Origin: Methanomassiliicoccaceae archaeon
GTDB taxonomy: Archaea > Thermoplasmatota > Thermoplasmata > Methanomassiliicoccales > Methanomethylophilaceae
DNA length: 17,743 nucleotides
Direction: 5' to 3'
Assembly (NCBI GenBank): GCA_016282555.1
Contig: JAEEKU010000102.1
Location: 1 to 17,743, forward strand
The notes beneath the pieces are model-generated. The model saw only the letters and a list, made by a program, of their open reading frames with translations, did not search any database and was not told where the DNA came from. The first letter of the stretch is position 1; each line of letters starts with the position of its first letter. The translations under genes and the position numbers were made by a program. Of the stretch, positions 1 through 6,590 are shown one piece after another.

Positions 1-702
1 ATACTCCACGGCTATGGTTCCTACCCTTTCGCACAGCTTTTTGGGCTCGTCGAGAGCGATTATCTTCCCCTTGTCGATTATGCCCACTCTTTCGCAGAGA
101 GCTTCGGCCTCTTCGATGTAATGGGTCGTGAGGATTATGGTGGTTCCCTCCCTGTGAAGCCTCTTGATGATATCCCAGAGAAGGCGCCTCGCGTTGATGT
201 CCAGACCGGCCGTCGGCTCGTCCAGGAACAGAATCTGGGGGTTGTGGAGAAGCGAGCACACGATCGCGGCGCGCTTCTTCCATCCTCCGGAGAGGCTGTC
301 CACGGATTTGTCCAGATAATCGGCGAGACCGAAGAAATCGGACAATTCTTTTATTCTCTTGTTGCGCTCGGCTTTGGCGATGCCGTGGAACATCGCGTGA
401 GATATCATATTCTCTCTGATCGTCAGATCTTTGTCGAGGGAGATCTGCTGCTGGATCAGGCTCATGCAGCTCTTCGCCGCCGAAGTGTCCTTCACGACGT
501 CGTGGCCCGCCACCCTGATGCTGCCGGCGTTGAAATCGGTCAGCGTGGAAATGCACCTGAGCGTGGTCGTCTTGCCGGCTCCGTTGGGGCCGAGGAATCC
601 GAACAGCTCTCCCTTGTTGATAACCAGATCGAGCCCGTCGACGGCGGTTTTCTCGCCGTAACGCTTCACCAGCCCTTTGATTTCTATTATTTCGTTCATC
701 AT
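1..702 (-). CDS. ABC transporter ATP-binding protein, drug-export type (3' end outside window)
   Basis: Nucleotide-binding subunit expected to power an ABC-2 type exporter at the cytoplasmic membrane. The 234 visible residues hold Walker A GPNGAGKT (38-45), a Q-loop in SLIQQQIS (81-88), signature LSGGW (137-141, where LSGGQ is usual), Walker B with D-loop LFLDEPTAGLD (158-168) and the switch His in LTTHYIEEAEAL (about 194). The frame runs open through base 1, so the C-terminus and probably the partner permease lie to the left. Two Met codons are adjacent (702 and 699). GGAGG lies 4 nt before the first and 7 nt before the second, so the second is slightly favoured by spacing; I give the longer form. 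A TATA-like CATAAATAC lies about 60 nt upstream. It closely resembles the ATPase at 3592-4449, including the GGW signature, and so looks like a paralog. Substrate unknown. Confidence 0.93.
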   Translation of the reverse strand, partial: MMNEIIEIKGLVKRYGEKTAVDGLDLVINKGELFGFLGPNGAGKTTTLRCISTLTDFNAGSIRVAGHDVVKDTSAAKSCMSLIQQQISLDKDLTIRENMISHAMFHGIAKAERNKRIKELSDFFGLADYLDKSVDSLSGGWKKRAAIVCSLLHNPQILFLDEPTAGLDINARRLLWDIIKRLHREGTTIILTTHYIEEAEALCERVGIIDKGKIIALDEPKKLCERVGTIAVEY

Positions 703-756
703 CTGTCCTCCGGGGCTCCCGCCCTTGGATGTAGCGTACAGGACAGAGCGCGATCC

Positions 757-765
757 GTATTTATG
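757..765 (-). promoter_or_regulatory. TATA-like box upstream of the left-edge ABC ATPase
   Basis: Minus strand reads CATAAATAC just beyond the larC TAA codon (773-771). Transcription would start near 735, leaving a leader of about 33 nt that contains the GGAGG site. It suggests the ATPase can be transcribed apart from larEBC. Based on motif and spacing only. Confidence 0.4.
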
Positions 766-770
766 TGGTC

Positions 771-1961
771 TTACAAACGAAACGGAAATCGCGGGTTTCT
801 GCAGATCAGATCCGCGGCCTCTTTAAGAGAAAGACCGGATTCCGCGGAGATCCTGACGATATCGTCGTGCTCTATCTTCCTTTTCGAGATTCCGTACCCC
901 TCTGATATTTTGATCCTGACGCCGCCGTAAGCGGTCGGCTATGTCTCGAAACGGGAGACGAGCTCGTATCTGTCTTCCCCGCGGAACCTCAGGCCGATCG
1001 TAGTTGTATTCTTCAGAACGGATCTCGCGACTCTGTCCGTGTCTCCGGGGCGGCAGATGCAGGTTATCAGATGCCCCGGCCTTCCCTTCTTCATCAGCAC
1101 CGGCGAGACGAAAACGTCCAGCGCCCCGTCCGACATCAGAGTCTGAACCGCGCTTCCGATATCCTCCGGAGTCATGTCGTCGACGGTGCACGTAATGACG
1201 GAGGTCCTCGCGGGCTCCCCCTCCTGTGTTCCGGAGAACACCCTCAGTATGTCCGGGAATCCGGCGTCCCTGCTTCCGGCTCCGCAGCCCGTTTTTTCCA
1301 GAACCATGAGCGGGCGCTGTCCGAATCCGTCCGCGAAATGCTTCAGAACCGCGATGCCGGTGGGTGTGGCGAATTCCCCCTCCGCGTCCCCGGCGTAGGA
1401 AGGCATTCCCCTGAGAAGGATTTCCGATGCCGGAGCCGGCACCGGGATCGTCCCGTGGGAGCATTTCACCGTCCCGTAACCGGTGCGCACCGGCGAAGAG
1501 AGGATACGGCCGGGCTTCAGATGTTCGATGAGCATGCAGGCGCCCACGATGTCCGCTATCGCGTCCAGCATTCCGACCTCGTGGAAGTGCACCTCTCCGG
1601 CGGAGCTCCCGTGGACTTCTGCCTCCGCGGCGGCGATATCGGAGTAAATGCCGCACGCGTTCTCTTTCACGAACCCGGAGACGTTAAGGCCGTTTATGAT
1701 TTCCAGCACGTCGGACAGGCTTCTGTGGGCGGCGTGCCCGCGGTGATCCGGAGCCTCTTCCTCCCCGAAAATGAGAACCCGGGCCCTGGTTCCGCAGATC
1801 CCGCGGCTGCTTATTCTTTCGGTTCTCACTTCCAGCCCGGGTATTCCGGCTTTTTCCAGTTCCGTTTTCAGATCGAAATCCGGTCCCGCGAGCTCCGAAA
1901 GGGCCCCGAGAATCATATCTCCGGAAATCCCGGACAGACATTCGAAAAACAGAATCCTCAC
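771..1961 (-). CDS. larC: LarC, nickel-pincer cofactor cyclometallase, with an in-frame TAG codon
   Basis: LarC inserts nickel into the pyridinium bis-thiocarboxylate mononucleotide in a CTP-dependent reaction, the last step of NPN cofactor synthesis. The GTG start at 1961 has GGAGG 8 nt upstream and overlaps the larB stop (GTGA). Residues 2-20 carry the family N-terminus with FFECLSGISGDM; the metal-region motif is VHFHEVGMLDAIADI; the C-terminal domain includes TVDDMTPEDIG and VLMKKGRPG. The conceptual frame meets TAG at codon 341 (941-939), then continues without a shift as PTAYGGVRIKIS and on to TAA at 773-771, giving 396 residues, close to the usual LarC length. From memory of the family, the segment T-x-x-T-x-YG-x-VR-x-K normally spans this point with no gap, so the TAG falls at a variable position inside the CTP-binding LarC2 part. 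I infer readthrough, most simply as pyrrolysine. A stop there would remove 55 conserved-looking residues. Confidence 0.9.
939..941 (-). other. In-frame TAG in larC, putative pyrrolysine codon
   Basis: Codon 341 of larC reads ACA-TAG-CCG-ACC-GCT-TAC-GGC. Downstream residues in the same frame match the LarC C-terminus (YGGVRIK), followed 56 codons later by TAA. No frameshift is needed to join the two parts. Confidence 0.75.
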
Positions 1962-2704
1962 CGCGAAGTCCTCCTGTCGATTATGGATGCGATGTACCCG
2001 GCCCCGAACCCGTTGTCGATGTTGACGACGCTGACGGTGGAGGCGCAGGAGTTCATCATGGATATCAGCGCCGCCAGGCCTTCGAACGACGCTCCGTACC
2101 CGACCGATGTCGGAACGGCGATCACCGGAACGTCGACTATCCCGCCGATAACGCTGGGAAGAGCGCCCTCCATTCCGGCGACGGCGACGACCGCGGACGC
2201 GCCGCAGATATCGTCCGCGAACGACAGCAGACGGTGTAAACCGGCTACACCCGCGTCGTAAACCTTTCTGACTCTGCACCCCATCACCGCCGCGGTGACG
2301 GCCGCCTCCTCCGCCACGGGAATATCGCTGGTCCCGGCGGAGACGATGCAGACATAACTTGATCTGGGCTCCGGAATCTTTCCTATGACGCATATTCCCG
2401 CTTCCGGAAAGTACTCCGCGTCCAGTCCTCTGGATTCCGCGGAATCGAGGACTCCGGAGGGGCAGCGGGTGACCATTACGCATCCGGATCCTTCTCTCAT
2501 GAGAATTTCCGCTATTCCGGCGCACTGCTCCGGAGTTTTCCCGGCGCCGTAGATAACCTCCGGGGATCCCTGTCTCCAGCGCCGGTGGGTATCCGCCTTC
2601 GCATAACCCAGATCCACGAACGGTTTCGTGCGCAGAAGCCTTTCGGCCTCGGATACCTCTATCTCGCCGCTCCTGACCGCCTCCAGAACGTCTCTGATCT
2701 CCAT
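1958..2704 (-). CDS. larB: LarB, pyridinium-3,5-biscarboxylic acid mononucleotide synthase
   Basis: LarB carboxylates and hydrolyses nicotinic acid adenine dinucleotide to give the first NPN intermediate, which LarE then sulfurates. The 248-residue product has normal length. The C-terminal half is PurE-like: AGTSDIPVAEEAA, a GVAGLHRLL segment, and VAGMEGALPSVIGG, followed by VPTSVGYGA. The cysteine in MMNSCA (about residue 220), just before VNIDNGFGAGY, corresponds to the Cys reported to bind the substrate pyridinium in LarB. The ATG at 2704 is the only plausible start before the conserved MEIRDVLEAV; GGAGG sits 11 nt upstream, a longish spacing. The TGA stop overlaps the larC GTG by 4 bp, implying translational coupling. 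The larE frame runs over the beginning of this gene. Confidence 0.95.
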   Translation of the reverse strand: MEIRDVLEAVRSGEIEVSEAERLLRTKPFVDLGYAKADTHRRWRQGSPEVIYGAGKTPEQCAGIAEILMREGSGCVMVTRCPSGVLDSAESRGLDAEYFPEAGICVIGKIPEPRSSYVCIVSAGTSDIPVAEEAAVTAAVMGCRVRKVYDAGVAGLHRLLSFADDICGASAVVAVAGMEGALPSVIGGIVDVPVIAVPTSVGYGASFEGLAALISMMNSCASTVSVVNIDNGFGAGYIASIIDRRTSR

Positions 2705-3477
2705 CGGCCCGATGTCCTCCTGATGCTGAACTGCGCAGATGAATAATATTTTAATAATATTTTCACGGCCTCGTCCCGGAACCCGTCCAGACGGCTGAAG
2801 GATTCCTCCGGCAGCTCCAGAACCGCGGAAGAGCCGCGATCCCTGACCCTTATTCCGGAAAGTCCGATGTTTCCCAGATCCTCCTCGGCCGAAGAAACCC
2901 GCACCAGCGCGTCCCGCGTGATCGGAGTTCCGCAGGGAATGCGGGTGGCGAGACACGAATTCGACGGGAGATTCCATGTAGGCAGGCCGGCGGCGCGTGA
3001 CAGTTCCGATATCTCCGCTTTACCGAGCCCGCACTCCCTCAGAGGGGAAAGGATCCCGAGCTCCCCGAGAGCTTTCATTCCCGGCCTGGACGCGGGATCA
3101 TCCGAAAGATTCGTGCCGTCCGCGACCCGTCCGGTTCCGTACTCCGCGGCCTTCTCCAGAAGAATCCTGAAGGTCCTGTTCTTGCATACGTAGCAGCGGT
3201 CTTCTCCGTTTTTTATCAAATCAGCATCAGAGAAAGCGTCGGCGCTGATCACATCCAGTGTGAAACCTAAAGATCCGGCCAGTCCGCGAGCCGACTCCAG
3301 CTCTTTTTCCGTCTGGAAACCGTTGCGGACGAAGCACGGATACGCATCGATCCCGGATTCGCGGCACGAATAAAGCAGATAAGAAGAATCCATCCCTCCG
3401 GAAAACGCGATGACGGCCGGACCCGTGTTTTTCAGATAAGCTCTCAGATTATCCGGGACCGTTTTCTCCGACTTCAT
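2659..3477 (-). CDS. larE: LarE, ATP-dependent sulfur transferase of NPN cofactor synthesis (3' end uncertain)
   Basis: PP-loop enzyme that adenylates the substrate carboxylates and transfers sulfur. PP-loop SGGMDSS is at 26-32, RCYVCKNRTF at 94-103 and SNSCLATRIPCG at 172-183. Cysteines 95, 98 and 175 resemble the three-Cys LarE group reported to hold a [4Fe-4S] cluster, rather than the single sacrificial Cys type; this assignment is inference. The ATG at 3477 follows GGGCGGG and a TATA-like box about 40 nt upstream, so it probably starts the larEBC operon. The end is odd: after residue 238 the frame crosses a perfect 11-bp tandem repeat (2742-2763), loses the usual LarE tail (DLxGYRxGS), becomes Arg/Trp/Ser-rich and stops at a TAG (2661-2659) 46 bp inside larB. 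The true C-terminus may lie near 2742. If TAG is sense here, this frame runs on to TGA at 2499-2497. Confidence 0.88.
   Translation of the reverse strand: MKSEKTVPDNLRAYLKNTGPAVIAFSGGMDSSYLLYSCRESGIDAYPCFVRNGFQTEKELESARGLAGSLGFTLDVISADAFSDADLIKNGEDRCYVCKNRTFRILLEKAAEYGTGRVADGTNLSDDPASRPGMKALGELGILSPLRECGLGKAEISELSRAAGLPTWNLPSNSCLATRIPCGTPITRDALVRVSSAEEDLGNIGLSGIRVRDRGSSAVLELPEESFSRLDGFRDEAVKILLKYYSSAQFSIRRTSGRWRSETFWRRSGAAR
2742..2763. repeat. Perfect 11-bp tandem duplication in the larE 3' region
   Basis: AATAATATTTT occurs twice head to tail (2742-2752 and 2753-2763) in an otherwise GC-rich gene. On the coding strand each unit is AAAATATTATT. Eleven is not a multiple of three, so copy number sets the larE frame. 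One copy would fuse larE in frame to larB; two copies (as here) lead to TAG in larB; three copies would create TAA immediately, ending larE at KYY. The AT-rich block may also act as a TATA region for larB. Confidence 0.9.
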
Positions 3478-3515
3478 ATCCCGCCCTTCTTACAACGGAC
3501 AGGTATCCGTTAATT

Positions 3516-3527
3516 GAATATATTACC
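3516..3527 (-). promoter_or_regulatory. TATA-like box for larEBC
   Basis: Minus strand GGTAATATATTC lies about 39-50 nt before the larE ATG, which would place transcription start near 3495 with a leader of about 18 nt. It lies in the divergent larE/ABC spacer. Confidence 0.5.
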
Positions 3528-3532
3528 AAACT

Positions 3533-3557
3533 CCTTTTATTTACAGAAGATATAATC
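3533..3557 (+). promoter_or_regulatory. Candidate promoter of the ABC exporter operon
   Basis: Two TATA-like strings, TTTTATTTA (3535-3543) and GATATAAT (3548-3555), precede the ATG at 3592 and would give leaders of roughly 27 or 14 nt that contain the AGAGG site at 3580-3584. I cannot choose between them from sequence alone. Confidence 0.4.
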
Positions 3558-3591
3558 CGTTGTGTTCAGTATCGTACACAGAGGCCGGCAT

Positions 3592-4449
3592 ATGAGCGAA
3601 GAAGACATAGTGAAAGTCGAGAACCTTACCGTCCGTTTCGGAAACTTCACTGCCGTCGACAACTTGTCATTTACGGTGAAGCGCGGGGAGATCTTCGGCT
3701 TTCTCGGTCCGAACGGCGCGGGAAAAACCACTTCCATACGCGCGATGACCACGCTTCTGAAGCCCACTTCCGGCCGCATCCTCATCGACGGGCACGACTC
3801 CTCCTCGGAAAGCCTGGAGGCCAGAAAATGCATAGGAATCTCCCAGCAGCACATCAGCCTGGATAACGAGGCTACCGTGAGGCAGAATATAAAGTACCAC
3901 GGGCTGCTCCACAAAATACCCGCAGGAGTCATGAAGGAGAGGGTAGGGGAACTTTCGGACAAACTCGGCCTCGAAGAGCATATGGACAAAAAACTGGAGC
4001 TCCTCTCGGGAGGATGGAAGAGGAAAGCGTCGATAGTATGCTCCGTCCTTCATCGTCCTTCGGTTCTCTTCCTCGACGAGCCCACCGCCGGACTGGACAC
4101 GAAATCCCGCCATCTGCTGTGGGATCTGGTGCGCGTTCTGAACTCCGAGGGGACCACGATCGTCCTCACTACGCATTACATCGAAGAAGCAGAGGCTCTC
4201 TGCGGCAGAGTCGCGATCATCGACCGCGGAAAAATGATGGCCATCGGAACCGTGGACGAGCTCAGGGAATCCGTCGGAAAAATCTCCGTCGACGTAACGG
4301 AGGGAAACAAGGTCTCCACGCGCCATTTCCGGACAAAAGAGGAAGCCAGAGAGTTCGCCGAAGGACTTGGCGACGCGTTCCACACGGTGCGCCGCACATC
4401 TCTCGAAGACGTGTTTCTGGAAATCACAGACAGGAGAATGGAACCGTGA
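3592..4449 (+). CDS. ABC exporter ATP-binding protein, drug-resistance type
   Basis: ATPase subunit for the permease encoded immediately downstream. The product has 285 residues: Walker A GPNGAGKT (39-46), Q-loop in GISQQHIS (82-89), signature LSGGW (138-142), Walker B and D-loop LFLDEPTAGLD (159-169), switch His195 in TTHYIEEAEAL, and a C-terminal region ending TSLEDVFLEITDR, typical of the DrrA/NatA/CcmA-like group. An in-frame GTG exists at 3562, but the ATG at 3592 has AGAGG with 7-nt spacing and begins just before the conserved fold, so I prefer it. The TGA stop overlaps the permease GTG start (GTGA). Its similarity to the ATPase at 1-702, including the Trp in the signature, suggests duplication. 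Substrate unknown. Confidence 0.95.
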   Translation: MSEEDIVKVENLTVRFGNFTAVDNLSFTVKRGEIFGFLGPNGAGKTTSIRAMTTLLKPTSGRILIDGHDSSSESLEARKCIGISQQHISLDNEATVRQNIKYHGLLHKIPAGVMKERVGELSDKLGLEEHMDKKLELLSGGWKRKASIVCSVLHRPSVLFLDEPTAGLDTKSRHLLWDLVRVLNSEGTTIVLTTHYIEEAEALCGRVAIIDRGKMMAIGTVDELRESVGKISVDVTEGNKVSTRHFRTKEEAREFAEGLGDAFHTVRRTSLEDVFLEITDRRMEP

Positions 4450-5198
4450 GCGCCGGCGGTATTCTGAACGAGACCTACAGGGTGGCGTGGATAGATCTGT
4501 GCTATCTCAGGGACAATATAATCGAAACTTTGCTTACGAGCCTGGTCGGCCCGCTTCTGTACCTCCTCGCGTTCGGTTTCGGAATCGGCGCCCACATGGA
4601 CGACGGCCCGGGATATGTGGCGTTCATAATTCCGGGAATAATAGCCCTGAACACCCTCTCCTCGACGTTCAGCACGGTGTCCATGAGGGTTTTCATACAA
4701 AGGCGGTTCTACATGAGCTTCGACGAGATGCTGCTGTGCCCGATCCGCGTTCCGGCGGTGGTTCTGGGAAAATGCGTTTTCGGCGTTCTCCGCGCGATGA
4801 TGAGCTGCACCATACTCCTTTTCATAGGGTGTCTTCTCGCCCCGGATATCCTCCTTTCCCCGTGGATATTCGTTATTATTTTCATATCTTCCCTGATGTT
4901 TTCGCTTCTGGGGCTTCTCGGAGGGATTACAGTGAAGAAATCCGCATCCCTGTCCCTGATCTCGGGAGTCTTCATAGTTCCGATGACTTTCCTCTGCGGA
5001 ACCCTGTTCAACGTCTCGGATCTTCCAGTCTGGGCCGGAAGCATAGTCTACGCGCTGCCTCTCACCCACGTGAGCCAGCTGATGAGATCGGTTATGGAGG
5101 GAACCGCGATCCCGGCCGATTCAATATTGGCGGTGCTGATTTACACTGCGGCATTCTTCCTGATCTGCTGGTATCTGATAAAAACCAACAGATGCTGA
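4446..5198 (+). CDS. ABC-2 type exporter permease
   Basis: Membrane subunit of the exporter powered by the preceding ATPase. The product is 250 residues with about six hydrophobic segments: LVGPLLYLLAFGFGIG (about 33-48), FIIPGIIALNTL (about 60-71), an amphipathic RRFYMSFDEMLLCPI stretch typical of the ABC-2 family, then segments around VVLGKCVFGVLRAMM, PWIFVIIFISSLMFSL, ISGVFIVPMTFLCG and a final AVLIYTAAFFLICWYL. The motif ALPLTHVSQLMR near the C-terminus matches DrrB/NodJ-like permeases. Start: GTG at 4446 overlaps the ATPase stop, with GGAG 9 nt upstream; no later start keeps the first amphipathic segment. Substrate cannot be deduced. Confidence 0.92.
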   Translation: MSAGGILNETYRVAWIDLCYLRDNIIETLLTSLVGPLLYLLAFGFGIGAHMDDGPGYVAFIIPGIIALNTLSSTFSTVSMRVFIQRRFYMSFDEMLLCPIRVPAVVLGKCVFGVLRAMMSCTILLFIGCLLAPDILLSPWIFVIIFISSLMFSLLGLLGGITVKKSASLSLISGVFIVPMTFLCGTLFNVSDLPVWAGSIVYALPLTHVSQLMRSVMEGTAIPADSILAVLIYTAAFFLICWYLIKTNRC

Positions 5199-5206
5199 TT
5201 TTATAT
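5199..5206 (+). promoter_or_regulatory. TATA-like box for the serpin gene (leaderless arrangement)
   Basis: TTTTATAT directly follows the permease stop and its centre lies about 26 nt before the serpin ATG at 5228. No ribosome binding site is visible (the 20 nt before ATG lack GGAG), which fits a leaderless transcript. Confidence 0.5.
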
Positions 5207-5227
5207 CCGTAATACAGTCCCTCATCC

Positions 5228-6484
5228 ATGAAGATCCTGGTTCCCGCGGCAGTAATCTGTATAACCGCCGTCTGCGTTCTCGCATCGGCGTATACCATGG
5301 ATGCAGACAGAACCGGCACAGAAACGGAATCGTCCGGAATCGTTTCTCCCGATACAGTACCGTCCGGAGACATTACCGCGTTCTCCTGGGATATCCTCGG
5401 CGGAACCGGGAACGGAAATATGATCTTCTCTCCGTACAGCCTCTACACCGCGCTTGCGATTATGGCCAACGGAGCCGAGCCCGGATCCGGGACCGAGGCG
5501 GAGATTCTGAAAGCCCTCCGTTCGGACGGCACCGGTTCCCTGAACGCTTATCTTTCCTCTCTTGGTTTGGAAAACGATCCCGGCCTCGTGTCGTCGAACA
5601 TGATCCTTATCGATTCCTCCGTGGCCGTAAACCATCCGTTGAACGAAGAGTACAGAAAAACCGTGTCGGAAATGTACAGCTGCGCCGTCTCCGACGCCGA
5701 TTTCAGAAACAGCATCGATTCCGTAAAGAAATTCATTCAGGAATGGGTGTCTGAAAAAACCCGCGGGATGATTCCGGATTACGAATCGGCGGCCGACTCC
5801 GATACTGTGGCCGATATCATCAACACGATCTGCCTCAAAAAAGAGTGGATGCATAAATTCGATCCGCAGAACAGCTTCAAAATGAAATTTACCTGCGGAA
5901 ACGGAACCGTCTGCAGCGCCGAAACGATGCACATCACCCTCCGCGGAGCGAATTATTACGATGACGGAAAATACAGAGCCCTCGAGATACCGTACAGCGA
6001 CGGAAAGTCCCATATGACGGTCATCCTTCCGTCGGACGGGAAGAGCCTGGACGTCCTCGGGTCATGGAAGAAGGAAACGGACGAATACAGAAATTCGTTC
6101 CTGAAGAAACTGTCGGAAAACGTGCCGGATCAGTCCGTCAGCCTGTATCTTCCGAAACTGGATCTTTCCGCGGAGTACGATCTCGAAAAGCTTCTGGCGC
6201 CCCTGAATCTCTCCAGATCCTTCTCCGGCTGCGCGGAGTACACGAAAATAGCTGATAACTACTGCCTGAAAATCGGCGGCGGAAAGCATCAGGCCGTAGT
6301 CAGAGCGGACGAAGAGGGAACCGAAGCGGCGGCAGTGACCGAAATCGTGATGAAATGCACCGCGGTGTACAACCCGAACCCGGTTATAGAATTCCGGTGC
6401 GACGTCCCGTTCGTATTCATGATAGAGCAGAGCGGCATCCCGCTGTTTATCGGACATGCGTCCGATCTTTCGGGATCCGAATGA
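5228..6484 (+). CDS. Secreted serpin (serine protease inhibitor family)
   Basis: The product is 418 residues. Residues 1-21 form a signal peptide (Lys2, then a hydrophobic run ending ASA), so the protein should be exported. The serpin core begins with NMIFSPYSLYTALAIMANGA (64-83), includes YLPKLDLSAEYDLEKLL, and ends with VPFVFMIEQSGIPLFIGHAS (393-412), matching the conserved C-terminal strands. The reactive-loop hinge EEGTEAAAVTE (362-372) has small residues at P12-P9, as in inhibitory serpins. Counting from P17 = Glu362 puts P1-P1' near Thr378-Ala379 with Cys377 at P2; the loop on the primed side is slightly long, so the scissile bond may shift by a few residues. A small P1 suggests elastase-like or subtilisin-like targets. 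It is monocistronic with its own TATA-like box. Serpins are patchy in archaea, so lateral gain is possible, though base composition looks ordinary. Confidence 0.95.
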   Translation: MKILVPAAVICITAVCVLASAYTMDADRTGTETESSGIVSPDTVPSGDITAFSWDILGGTGNGNMIFSPYSLYTALAIMANGAEPGSGTEAEILKALRSDGTGSLNAYLSSLGLENDPGLVSSNMILIDSSVAVNHPLNEEYRKTVSEMYSCAVSDADFRNSIDSVKKFIQEWVSEKTRGMIPDYESAADSDTVADIINTICLKKEWMHKFDPQNSFKMKFTCGNGTVCSAETMHITLRGANYYDDGKYRALEIPYSDGKSHMTVILPSDGKSLDVLGSWKKETDEYRNSFLKKLSENVPDQSVSLYLPKLDLSAEYDLEKLLAPLNLSRSFSGCAEYTKIADNYCLKIGGGKHQAVVRADEEGTEAAAVTEIVMKCTAVYNPNPVIEFRCDVPFVFMIEQSGIPLFIGHASDLSGSE

Positions 6485-6496
6485 TTCCGGAAACCC

Positions 6497-6544
6497 TTTT
6501 TCCCGATCCGGAGACTGAACGGGATAAACCCCCGTTTTTACGGG
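6497..6544 (+). terminator. T-tracts downstream of the serpin gene
   Basis: Two runs of five T (6497-6501 and 6535-6539) follow the serpin stop; the second sits in a short inverted repeat CCCGT-TTTT-ACGGG (6531-6544). Archaeal termination often uses T-rich tracts, so this is a plausible but weak terminator. Confidence 0.3.
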
Positions 6545-6582
6545 AAACGCCGATCGTAAAATAAAGAAAAGATAAGACATAG

Positions 6583-6590
6583 TATAAATA
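6583..6590 (+). promoter_or_regulatory. TATA-like box for the THEP1-trm1 pair
   Basis: TATAAATA at 6583-6590 is the best TATA match in the window. It would place transcription start near 6612, which is downstream of the only canonical start codon (TTG 6591) in the NTPase frame. A weaker TAAAATAAA about 25 nt further upstream could serve the TTG start. Confidence 0.45.

Noticed and set aside
771..1961. Ribosomal frameshift joining two parts of larC, as in Lactobacillus larC1/larC2
   Set aside because: The sequence before and after TAG 941-939 is in the same frame, so no shift is needed; only the TAG itself has to be read.
1071..2261. Long plus-strand open frame opposite larB and larC
   Set aside because: It is antisense to two well-recognised genes, its translation is rich in Arg, Pro and Ser without motifs, and long antisense frames are expected at this base composition.
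3562..3591. GTG 3562 as the start of the ABC ATPase
   Set aside because: It would add ten residues not typical of the family, has no ribosome site, and lies ahead of a better ATG with AGAGG at proper spacing.
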